From: Alphaproteobacteria bacterium
GTDB taxonomy: Bacteria > Pseudomonadota > Alphaproteobacteria > Puniceispirillales > Puniceispirillaceae
DNA length: 10,502 bases
NCBI GenBank assembly: GCA_011526395.1
Contig: WTHW01000224.1
Coordinates: forward strand, 1-10,502
Direction: 5' to 3'
The translations under genes and the position numbers were made by a program. Within the stretch, counting starts at the first letter, position 1. Each line of letters opens with the position of its first letter. Under the pieces are notes generated by a model, which saw only the letters and a program-made list of their open reading frames with translations, was not told the origin of the DNA and did not search any database. Of the stretch, positions 1 to 6,111 are shown in pieces.

Positions 1-498
1 GTCTTTGCGCAAGGGGTCTCCTTGCTGATGGGCTGGACGCTTGGCACATCGACCTTTGCGGTATCATGTGCTGTGTTGCTGTTATGGGTGCCATTGCGCC
101 AGATGCCGGGGCTTGGCACGATTTTAAATGCCATCATCATCGCGCTTGTGATTGATACAACCTTGCCCTATCTGCCCCAGCCTCAGTCCCTTATCACCTC
201 TGTTATCATGGCGGCATGTGGTGTGTTTGTGGTGGGGTTTGGCTCTGCTGTCTATCTGATTGCGAATTTGGGCGCAGGGCCGCGTGATGGTCTGATGACA
301 GGCTTGAATAAAATCACGAGCCAGCCCTTCATGAATATCCGCATCGCGCTAGAGGTGATTGTCGTCACCATCGGCTATTTCATGGGCGGCGTTGTTGGGG
401 TTGGCACTGTGTTATTTGCGCTTGGCATTGGGCCTTGTGTCTCTATATCCTTGCATGGCCTGACCCTTATCTTCAAACCACAGGAGACACAGAGATGA
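1..498 (+). CDS. YczE/YitT-type integral membrane protein, 3' part only
   Basis: The frame is open from the first base to a TGA at 496-498, so the true start lies upstream and the visible part is 165 residues. It is strongly hydrophobic, with about four membrane segments. The motif order resembles the YczE family (COG2364): a PLRQMPGLGTILNAI-like stretch, then a second repeat with ANLGAGPRDGLMTGL, which recalls the family's LGxGPWDxL motif. The function of the family is not established; it is usually annotated only as a membrane protein. The stop overlaps the start of the next gene by four bases (ATGA), so the two are probably co-transcribed. A TTG at 22 could be read as a start but falls inside a membrane segment and lacks a ribosome binding site, so truncation by the window edge is the better reading. 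Confidence 0.78.
   Translation, partial: VFAQGVSLLMGWTLGTSTFAVSCAVLLLWVPLRQMPGLGTILNAIIIALVIDTTLPYLPQPQSLITSVIMAACGVFVVGFGSAVYLIANLGAGPRDGLMTGLNKITSQPFMNIRIALEVIVVTIGYFMGGVVGVGTVLFALGIGPCVSISLHGLTLIFKPQETQR
482..486 (+). promoter_or_regulatory. Ribosome binding site AGGAG for the FAH-family gene
   Basis: AGGAG lies eight bases upstream of the ATG at 495 and inside the end of the upstream gene. It decides the start of the FAH-family gene: an in-frame ATG at 435 would add 20 residues encoded over the YczE-like frame that do not resemble the family, and it has no such site. Confidence 0.75.
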
Positions 499-1181
499 CA
501 AAGCCGTTATTTGACTTGGCGCCGCCGCTATCGCTTCCAATTATCAATCACGATGCCAGCTTTCCTGTGGGACGTATTTTCTGTGTGGGGCGCAATTATG
601 CTGCCCATGCCGCTGAAATGGGGAATGAGGTTGACCGCCAAGCCCCGTTTTATTTCACCATCAGCCCCTCTCATGCCAGCCTCGGCGGTAATATCCCGTT
701 CCCGCGCGGTACAGATGATTGCCATTTTGAGGTTGAGGTGACAGTCGCGCTTGCCTCTGGCGGAAAGGATATCGCGGCAACTGACGCCATGGGCCATATT
801 TATGGCTATGGGGTGGGGCTAGATATGACACGCCGCGACCTACAAGCCGCCGCAAAGGACAAACGCCGCCCATGGTGCATTGCCAAGGATTATGAAAACA
901 GCGCGCTACTCTCACCCATCACCACAAAGGATGCATTTGGCGCACTTGCCGCACAGCGCATTTGGCTGACCAAAAATGATGAGATTGTTCAGGATTCAAC
1001 GATTGATCTGATGGTGCATAAGGTGCCAGAGCTTATCGCGCATCTCTCACGATTTTATGAATTGCGGGCAGGGGATATCATCATGACAGGCACCCCAGAA
1101 GGGGTCGGCCCCATCGCGCGCGGTGACCGCCTTATCGGTCAGGTGACAGGCGCCGATACCATTGATGTGACCTTTATCTAG
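495..1181 (+). CDS. Fumarylacetoacetate hydrolase (FAH) family protein, fumarylpyruvate-hydrolase-like
   Basis: A 228-residue protein of the FAH superfamily, metal-dependent enzymes that cleave C-C bonds in, or decarboxylate, acylpyruvate-type compounds from aromatic breakdown; some members act as oxaloacetate decarboxylases. Family marks are IFCVGRNYAAHAAEMG (residues 28-43), the metal-ligand pair Glu79 and Glu81 in HFEVEV, Asp110 in GLDMTRRD, and TGTPEGVG (198-205) near the C-terminus. The length suits the short single-domain group and resembles fumarylpyruvate hydrolases (NagK type) more than true fumarylacetoacetases of about 420 residues. The start at ATG 495 is chosen for the AGGAG eight bases upstream and the ATGA overlap with the YczE-like gene. 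No other aromatic-degradation gene is visible, so the substrate cannot be assigned. Confidence 0.9.
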   Translation: MTKPLFDLAPPLSLPIINHDASFPVGRIFCVGRNYAAHAAEMGNEVDRQAPFYFTISPSHASLGGNIPFPRGTDDCHFEVEVTVALASGGKDIAATDAMGHIYGYGVGLDMTRRDLQAAAKDKRRPWCIAKDYENSALLSPITTKDAFGALAAQRIWLTKNDEIVQDSTIDLMVHKVPELIAHLSRFYELRAGDIIMTGTPEGVGPIARGDRLIGQVTGADTIDVTFI

Positions 1182-1184
1182 CCC

Positions 1185-1652
1185 CTATTGCAACACATCA
1201 GGCCAGTTACGGTCAGCAAGGATAATCCGATTATCTCTATCAGCCTCCCATTGAGAGCGCACACCAAGAGAGTAATTTAGATACAGCTTGCCATCCACAA
1301 TGCTAAAGGCCTCTGGCACTGTCGAGGCTGTATAGCCAAGAGAGACTGCCCATGCACAATAGCCGCCATATTGCGGGGCATAGGCTTCAGGGCTCGCTTG
1401 AAATTTCGCCAAATTCTCAGCTGATGAGAAGCGGAATTCAGCACCATCATAGACAAATGAGAATTCTTTTTTGCCCTTCACCGGGCGATTTTCTGTGAAA
1501 TAGGCCACAGGGTCAGTGCCTCTAATCGCCACGCCCCAGCTTGTATAGACAGGGTCTTTTGCTGCCAATGCAGGGCGCATTACCACAGGTGAGGCAACCA
1601 TAACGCCGCTTATCACAGCTATCTTTGATAAAAAGTCACGTCGTGAGGTCAT
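1185..1652 (-). CDS. Tat-exported YHS-domain protein
   Basis: A 155-residue protein with a twin-arginine signal: TSRRDFLSK at residues 2-10, a hydrophobic stretch at 11-24, and a likely signal peptidase site near PALA-A (residues 30-31). The mature part starts a YHS-like domain with DPVAYF (47-52), FRFSSAENLAKF (73-84) and YGGYCAWAVS around Cys99. It ends with a conserved-looking NWPDVL. This matches the periplasmic group that databases call YHS domain-containing (seleno)protein. Here the family cysteine is an ordinary codon and no in-frame TGA is used. YHS domains are linked to metal binding, but the role of this group is unknown. AAGGAG on the minus strand (1660-1665) lies seven bases before the ATG and supports the start. 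The gene converges on the FAH-family gene with a gap of three bases. Confidence 0.88.
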   Translation of the reverse strand: MTSRRDFLSKIAVISGVMVASPVVMRPALAAKDPVYTSWGVAIRGTDPVAYFTENRPVKGKKEFSFVYDGAEFRFSSAENLAKFQASPEAYAPQYGGYCAWAVSLGYTASTVPEAFSIVDGKLYLNYSLGVRSQWEADRDNRIILADRNWPDVLQ

Positions 1653-1680
1653 ATTATCACTCCTTACTGCTATCCTTTCA

Positions 1681-1694
1681 TGCTAGATTACAAT
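1681..1694 (+). promoter_or_regulatory. Possible extended -10 element just upstream of dinB
   Basis: TGCTAGATT (1681-1689) fits an extended -10 pattern (TGN followed by TANNNT) and would place transcription start near the ATG at 1696, giving a leaderless message. TACAAT (1689-1694) is a closer hexamer match but lies too near the start codon. No good -35 box is seen and no GTTC or GAAC repeat of the alphaproteobacterial LexA type occurs in the 43-base gap. This rests on eye-matching only. Confidence 0.25.
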
Positions 1695-1695
1695 C

Positions 1696-3000
1696 ATGGC
1701 AGAATTAAGATTTTCATTCACCTTTTTATGTCGCAGCTGTTTTGCCTCTGGCTTTCTTGGTGCCGCAGAGCCGCCAACCACATGCCCTAGCTGTGGTGGT
1801 ACGCGCCTTGTGGTGGATGATGATGTCTTATCACTTTGTATTGCGCATCTTGATTGTGACAGCTTCTATGCCTCCATCGAAAAGCGTGATAACCCTGAAC
1901 TCGCAAATAAACCTGTGATGGTTGGCGGCAAGACAAGGGGCGTTGTGGCGGCTGCTTGTTATGAGGCACGAAAATATGGTGTGCGCTCTGCCATGCCTAC
2001 ATTTCAGGCGAAAAAAAGATGCCCTCATATCACCATCATCAAGCCACGCATGGATCACTATGTCTCTGTCAGCCGGCAAATCCGCCAGATGATGCATGAT
2101 TTAACCCCTTTGGTAGAGCCCTTATCCATTGATGAGGCCTTTTTGGATTTATCAGGCACACAAACATTACATAAAGCCAGCCCAGCCGAAATGCTAATGC
2201 GCCTACAACAGCGCATAAAACAAGAAATAGGCATCACAGTCTCAGTTGGTCTTGCCTCTAATAAATCACTGGCAAAGCTTGCCTCTGATCAAGATAAGCC
2301 AGATGGGTTTTTTGTCCTCAGCGATAAACATGCTAGGAGGTGGCTCGCACCGCGCCCTGTCTCAACCATCTATGGTATCGGCAAATCAGCGGCAAAGCGC
2401 CTGACAGATGCTGGCTATCATAGTTGTGATGACATTGTGCGCACAGATGTCAAACAGCTCACCCCCTTATTGGGCAAACAAGCGCTCTTCATTCAAAATC
2501 TGGCAAAAGGCATTGATAATCGGCGAATCTCCACAGAGCGCGAGACCAAATCAGTCTCATCAGAGACAACATTTGATAGAGATTACAGCCATGAAGATGA
2601 CCTCATCCCTATCCTAGAGCGGCAAGCTCAGCGCGTCTCACGCCGCCTCAAAGCGCAAGCCTTGCAAGGCAATGTGATAAATCTAAAGCTTAAAAATGCA
2701 CAATTTAAAACCATCTCCCGGCGCAAGACCATCGCGAACCCAACTGACAAGGCGCATGAGATTTTTACCATCGCTCGTGATCTTCTCTTAAAAGAGCTGA
2801 ACCCTGCCAAATCATGGCGGCTTTTGGGTGTTGGTGTGGATGGCTTTGGCTCAGCCCCGCAAATGGATGATTTCCTGAAACAAATGGATGATAAGGGGCT
2901 TCGTAAAGACAAGCTTGAACAGGCGCTTGATGATGTTTATGCCAAATTTGGTGACAAAACCATTTTTTCAGGAAGACAATTAAAAAAACCACTCAAATAA
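1696..3000 (+). CDS. dinB: DNA polymerase IV (Y-family) with N-terminal zinc ribbon
   Basis: A 434-residue translesion polymerase that extends primers past damaged or mismatched template bases. The N-terminus is a Cys4 zinc-ribbon-like knuckle (CRSC at 12-15, CPSC at 30-33), seen in many alphaproteobacterial DinB proteins and absent from the E. coli enzyme of about 350 residues. The polymerase core follows: HLDCDSFYASIE with catalytic Asp53, the PVMVGG and YEARKYGVRSAMP motifs, and LSIDEAFLD with catalytic Asp146 and Glu147. Next are SVGLASNKSLAKLAS, a helix-hairpin-helix region (STIYGIGKSAAKRL) and a little-finger domain beginning around SVSSETTFDRDYS. The start follows an in-frame TAG at 1684-1686, so it is the first ATG available, but no Shine-Dalgarno is visible. 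I do not recognise a clear clamp-binding motif at the extreme C-terminus (RQLKKPLK). Confidence 0.95.
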   Translation: MAELRFSFTFLCRSCFASGFLGAAEPPTTCPSCGGTRLVVDDDVLSLCIAHLDCDSFYASIEKRDNPELANKPVMVGGKTRGVVAAACYEARKYGVRSAMPTFQAKKRCPHITIIKPRMDHYVSVSRQIRQMMHDLTPLVEPLSIDEAFLDLSGTQTLHKASPAEMLMRLQQRIKQEIGITVSVGLASNKSLAKLASDQDKPDGFFVLSDKHARRWLAPRPVSTIYGIGKSAAKRLTDAGYHSCDDIVRTDVKQLTPLLGKQALFIQNLAKGIDNRRISTERETKSVSSETTFDRDYSHEDDLIPILERQAQRVSRRLKAQALQGNVINLKLKNAQFKTISRRKTIANPTDKAHEIFTIARDLLLKELNPAKSWRLLGVGVDGFGSAPQMDDFLKQMDDKGLRKDKLEQALDDVYAKFGDKTIFSGRQLKKPLK

Positions 3001-3105
3001 TCATAAGGTGATTTATAAATTCCTATTGCGTAAATATTAACGCCCTTATTCTGCTCATTGAATATGACTCAACGATATTGAATAGCGAATAAAAGGGGGT
3101 AAATT
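3001..3105 (+). promoter_or_regulatory. AT-rich leader before ampG-like gene, with a direct repeat
   Basis: This 105-base gap must hold the ampG-like promoter if the gene is separate from dinB. It contains the perfect palindrome ATTTATAAAT (3011-3020), a direct repeat ATTGAATA at 3057-3064 and 3077-3084 (20 bases apart, about two helical turns), and a strong ribosome binding site AGGGGG (3094-3099) six bases before the ATG. I could not settle on a convincing -35/-10 pair, and no terminator hairpin with a T tract follows dinB. Confidence 0.35.
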
Positions 3106-4470
3106 ATGACACGTACCCAAGCATTATTGTTATTTTTAGATGCGAAAATGCGTCGTATTTTTTTACTTGGCATCATAAGTGGTTTTCCATGGGTGCTTAT
3201 TGGCTCGTCTCTTAGCCTATGGTTGCGCGAGGATGGCTTATCGCGCAGTGCAGTTGGTTTTGCGGGGCTTGTTTTCTTTGTCTATTCCATCAATTTTTTA
3301 TGGGCGCCTTTGATAGATAGATGGCGCGTGCCAATTTTAACAGCACGGCTGGGACATCGGAAAGCATGGATATTGCTCATGCAATTCATCATTCTAATGG
3401 GTGTTCTTATTTGGTCGATAACATCGCCCCAAGCCAATATTGTCCTTGTTATGTCAGCTGCGCTTGTGATTGCGACTTGCTCTGCTACGCAAGATATAAC
3501 AATCGATGCTTTGCGTATTGAACAAATTGACCAAAAAGATAGCGGCGCTATGGCGGCAGGGGCGTCTGTTGCTGTGATTGGTTGGTGGACAGGCTTCAAA
3601 CTAGGCGGATTTGCAACATTACTTATAGCAGATAAGTTGCAAATGCTTGGAATAGATGCCTATTGGCAAATTACATTTGTTATCATCTCTATCTTCATTA
3701 TTGCTACAAATATTGGCTTAATTTTCATCCCGGAAATAGGCTTCAATGAACGGCTATCTGCTCAAAAACATGCGCAAGACGATATCCGACAAAAAATGGG
3801 AGGGGTCAGCGTCATAAATAATATTCTCAGCTATTTAGTCGCGACCATTATCATTCCTTTATCTAGCTTTTTTCGGAATAACGGCCTGAAGATAGGAATA
3901 GGCCTTTTAAGCTTTATCTTCTTGTTTAAAATTGGCGAAGCCTTTGTCGGCAGAATGTCGATTGTTTTCTATAAAGAGGTTGGTTTTTCAAAATCAGATA
4001 TCGCCATTTATTCTAAAGGGTTGGGCTGGCTTGTGACTGTTTTATCATCACTTGCAGGCGGTTATTTTGCTATCCGCATTGGCCTTGTAAAGTCACTCAT
4101 CCTAGCTGGCCTATTCATGGCATCTACCAATTTGTTGTTTTCTGTGCTGGCATGGGTTGGCAATGTTGACTGGCTATTTGCAATGTCCGTGGTGCTTGAT
4201 GATTTGGCGGCCGCTATTTCAACGGTCATTTTTGTTGCCTTCATCTCCTTATTGGTAGACCGGAATTATACCGCGACACAATACGCGCTATTGGCATCTA
4301 TTGGTACTTTGGGGCGTACGCTCTTTGCCTCTTCTTCAGGCGCATTAGTTGATGGTCTTGATGGTGATTGGGGGTTATTTTTCATCATTACAGCGCTTAT
4401 GGTTATACCTTCATTGCTTTTATTGTGGTCTTTACGACATCGCTTGCCAATTCACAATCACAACAAATAG
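3106..4470 (+). CDS. ampG: AmpG-like MFS permease (muropeptide transporter family)
   Basis: A 454-residue inner-membrane protein with about 12 hydrophobic segments, close to the usual length of AmpG (about 490 in E. coli). AmpG imports GlcNAc-anhydroMurNAc peptides released during wall turnover, for recycling and, in some species, beta-lactamase induction. Family features are a GFPWVLIGSSLSLWLREDG start (residues 26-44), FLWAPLIDRW (64-73), a basic loop with GHRKAWILLMQ (83-93), and the signature SATQDITIDALRIE (126-139), whose Asp130 matches the SxxQD motif of AmpG. The AGGGGG site six bases upstream supports the start. No peptidoglycan-recycling enzyme or ampC/ampR is in the window, so the substrate is inferred from family resemblance alone; related AmpG-like permeases with other substrates exist. 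Confidence 0.82.
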   Translation: MTRTQALLLFLDAKMRRIFLLGIISGFPWVLIGSSLSLWLREDGLSRSAVGFAGLVFFVYSINFLWAPLIDRWRVPILTARLGHRKAWILLMQFIILMGVLIWSITSPQANIVLVMSAALVIATCSATQDITIDALRIEQIDQKDSGAMAAGASVAVIGWWTGFKLGGFATLLIADKLQMLGIDAYWQITFVIISIFIIATNIGLIFIPEIGFNERLSAQKHAQDDIRQKMGGVSVINNILSYLVATIIIPLSSFFRNNGLKIGIGLLSFIFLFKIGEAFVGRMSIVFYKEVGFSKSDIAIYSKGLGWLVTVLSSLAGGYFAIRIGLVKSLILAGLFMASTNLLFSVLAWVGNVDWLFAMSVVLDDLAAAISTVIFVAFISLLVDRNYTATQYALLASIGTLGRTLFASSSGALVDGLDGDWGLFFIITALMVIPSLLLLWSLRHRLPIHNHNK

Positions 4471-4547
4471 GCACCATTTAAAGACTAGCGAAATCAGTCA
4501 TATCTCGTCATAGTGCATCTGATGCAAAAAAAACTCCGGATGTCATT

Positions 4548-4976
4548 ATGGCTGATTTATTTATCTACGGCACTTTGCGTGACCGTGATGTGTGTGAAAA
4601 GGTGCTAGGCCGCCCTGTTGACGCAAGTGCGCTCCAGCCTGCTATGGCGCCTGATTTTGCGATATTCAAAGTTGCCAAAGTCAGCTATCCCTGCTTGCTA
4701 CCAGTAAAAGATGCGATGGCAGAAGGCGCGCTATTATCAGGCCTAACAGAAGCAGATTTACAGCGTCTCGATCTCTTCGAAGGCGTGAATTATCAGCGCA
4801 CAGCCTGTCAGGTGCTAATTGATGGCAAGGCTATTGAGACTCAATATTACAAACCAAAAGAAACCCTTATCACGGACGGGTCATGGTCACTATCAGCATG
4901 GCAAAAAGAGGGCAAAGACAGCTTTTTATCACGTGATTTCAATCTAGGCGGTGTAAGAGTGCCTTCAGATGATTGA
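4548..4976 (+). CDS. Gamma-glutamylcyclotransferase-like (AIG2/GGCT fold) protein
   Basis: A 142-residue protein with the GGCT/AIG2 fold, whose members release 5-oxoproline from gamma-glutamyl amines, peptides or glutathione-type substrates. The N-terminus carries the substrate-loop motif YGTLR (residues 7-11). The general acid/base glutamate is probably Glu78 in RLDLFEGVNYQR (73-84), followed by the usual beta strand with QYYKP. The C-terminus has the WSLSAWQKEGKDSFLSRDF helix common to proteobacterial AIG2-like proteins. The substrate is not known. No Shine-Dalgarno is visible before the ATG; a nearby ATG at 4540 is out of frame. The 3' end overlaps the next gene by eight bases, pointing to a shared transcript with the TSUP transporter and DUF2842 genes. 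Confidence 0.85.
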   Translation: MADLFIYGTLRDRDVCEKVLGRPVDASALQPAMAPDFAIFKVAKVSYPCLLPVKDAMAEGALLSGLTEADLQRLDLFEGVNYQRTACQVLIDGKAIETQYYKPKETLITDGSWSLSAWQKEGKDSFLSRDFNLGGVRVPSDD

Positions 4977-5790
4977 TTTCTCACTTGTTAGTGAAGCCTC
5001 CTATTTTGGCTTTTTCATAGGCATCTTATCCGTCATTGCTGTTGCCGTCTCAAAAGCTGGCTTTGGCGGCGCGCTTGCCTCTCTTTCAGCGCCTATCATG
5101 CTGATTGCCTTTACGCCTACCCAAGCGCTTGGCATATTGCTTCCCTTATTCCTCATCACAGATGTGTGGGTTGTATGGTTTTGGCGTCATTTGGGCGTGC
5201 GCCGCATCATTATGTTCATGACAATCGCCGGCCTGCTAGGCCAGCTTATAGGCTGGGCTATGCTTCATTTCGGTGCGCTTGATGACAGCATGCTGCGCCT
5301 TTTCATAGGGCTGATGGCAATCCTCACCGCTTTGCGCTATTTCATGACGCAATTTGGCGCCAGCAAAAAGGTGCAGACTATCAGGGTGCGTGCGCGCGCC
5401 TTTCGCAGGAAGATAGCCAGCCGCGCCTTTTTATGGTGTGGCCTGTCAGGTTTTACCAGTTTTGTGTCTCTTACAGGCGGCATTCCTGCGCAAATCTACC
5501 TTCTGCCATTGGCATTACCACGCCAGCTATTCGTGGCAACGATGGCATGGTTTTTCCTATTCATTAACCTTGCAAAGATACCTTTTTTTGCAGATCTTCA
5601 GATTATGTCAGCAGCCACTTTCACCCTATCAGCTTTCTTTTTACCATTCATTCCCATCGGGATCATATTGGGGCGATGGATGAATAAAAATCTTACCGAT
5701 AGACTATTTTACATTTTGGTCCATTTCTTGTTACTAGGACTAGGCCTTCAACTCCTAGTGCGGTTTTTTATAGGAGAGACAACAGCATGA
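4969..5790 (+). CDS. TSUP family (TauE/SafE) membrane transporter
   Basis: A 273-residue integral membrane protein with about eight hydrophobic segments, matching the usual TSUP length of about 250-270. The two half-repeats each carry the family's glycine-rich turn and proline: SKAGFGGALASLSAPIMLI (residues 28-46) in the first half, and SGFTSFVSLTGGIPAQIYLL in the second. A basic cytoplasmic loop (KKVQTIRVRARAFRRK) separates them. TSUP proteins are thought to move sulfite, sulfoacetate or other organic sulfonates, but the substrate cannot be read from the sequence. The start overlaps the GGCT-like gene by eight bases and has a weak AAGAG nine bases upstream. The stop overlaps the DUF2842 start (ATGA). 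Pairing with a gamma-glutamyl enzyme could hint at sulfur or thiol metabolism, as inference only. Confidence 0.9.
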   Translation: MIDFSLVSEASYFGFFIGILSVIAVAVSKAGFGGALASLSAPIMLIAFTPTQALGILLPLFLITDVWVVWFWRHLGVRRIIMFMTIAGLLGQLIGWAMLHFGALDDSMLRLFIGLMAILTALRYFMTQFGASKKVQTIRVRARAFRRKIASRAFLWCGLSGFTSFVSLTGGIPAQIYLLPLALPRQLFVATMAWFFLFINLAKIPFFADLQIMSAATFTLSAFFLPFIPIGIILGRWMNKNLTDRLFYILVHFLLLGLGLQLLVRFFIGETTA

Positions 5791-5990
5791 AACGTTGGCG
5801 ACATCTCGTAGTTGCGATTGGCACCGTGCCAGCCTTTGCGCTTTATATTGGCATCGTGCTGATACTCACAGATTACGTAACGGAGATTCATTGGGTGATT
5901 GACCTATTCTTCTACCTCATAGCAGGTCTTGCTTGGATACCGTTATCAGTCAAAATAATCGACTGGCTTGCACGCCATGAATCAGAGTGA
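5787..5990 (+). CDS. DUF2842 small membrane protein
   Basis: A 67-residue protein with two membrane segments (about residues 8-30 and 37-58), a basic N-terminus (MKRWRH) and the ending GLAWIPLSVKIIDWLAR. This matches the layout of DUF2842, an alphaproteobacterial family of about 65-75 residues in which a GLxWxxP stretch precedes a short amphipathic end. No function is known for the family. The start has AGGAG (5772-5776) ten bases upstream and overlaps the TSUP stop as ATGA, so translation is probably coupled. It is the last gene of the overlapping trio. Real coding use is supported by the ribosome binding site, the overlap and the family resemblance. Confidence 0.78.
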   Translation: MKRWRHLVVAIGTVPAFALYIGIVLILTDYVTEIHWVIDLFFYLIAGLAWIPLSVKIIDWLARHESE

Positions 5991-6111
5991 TTTTGCACCT
6001 TGTAAAAAACTTCTAAAACCGCAAAAAAACGGTTGCAGTTAGCACGTCTTTTCGACAAGGTCTTCGAGTTATACTTTGTAACAAATATTGATATGGTATT
6101 GTTGTAATTTT
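5991..6111 (+). promoter_or_regulatory. Upstream region of the sarcosine oxidase operon
   Basis: This 121-base gap should hold the end of the preceding transcript and the sox promoter. AACCG (6017-6021) can pair with CGGTT (6030-6034) around an A-rich loop, but no T tract follows, so it is a poor terminator. TATACT (6070-6075) is a five-of-six match to the -10 box, though no matching -35 is clear. It overlaps the first base of an odd palindrome TTTGT-A-ACAAA (6075-6085), a possible operator. A weaker pair, TTGTAA (6076-6081) and TATTGT (6097-6102) with 15-base spacing, would give a nearly leaderless soxB message. I see no glycine or SAM riboswitch architecture. Confidence 0.35.

Noticed and set aside
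435..494. ATG at 435 as the start of the FAH-family gene
   Set aside because: It would add 20 residues overlapping the YczE-like frame; the AGGAG site and ATGA overlap favour ATG 495.
1092..1105. Perfect hairpin ACCCC-AGAA-GGGGT that could be a terminator
   Set aside because: It lies inside the conserved TGTPEGVG codons of the FAH-family gene and has no T tract after it; the pairing follows from the codons.
3003..3049. ATAAGG (3003-3008) and CCTTAT (3044-3049) inverted repeat after dinB
   Set aside because: Six-base arms around a 35-base loop in AT-rich DNA are weak and lack a T tract.
4514..4534. Hairpin TGCAT-CTG-ATGCA followed by a run of A before the GGCT-like gene
   Set aside because: On the plus strand the tail is A, not T, so it is not an intrinsic terminator, and there is no minus-strand gene here for it to serve.
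6017..6034. AACCG/CGGTT stem after the DUF2842 gene as a terminator
   Set aside because: The stem is only five pairs and no T tract follows on the plus strand; kept only as a note on the intergenic region.
6088..6111. TTG at 6088 as the soxB start, eight residues earlier
   Set aside because: The extra residues do not match the family, whose N-terminus begins at the ATG at 6112, and there is no ribosome binding site before the TTG.
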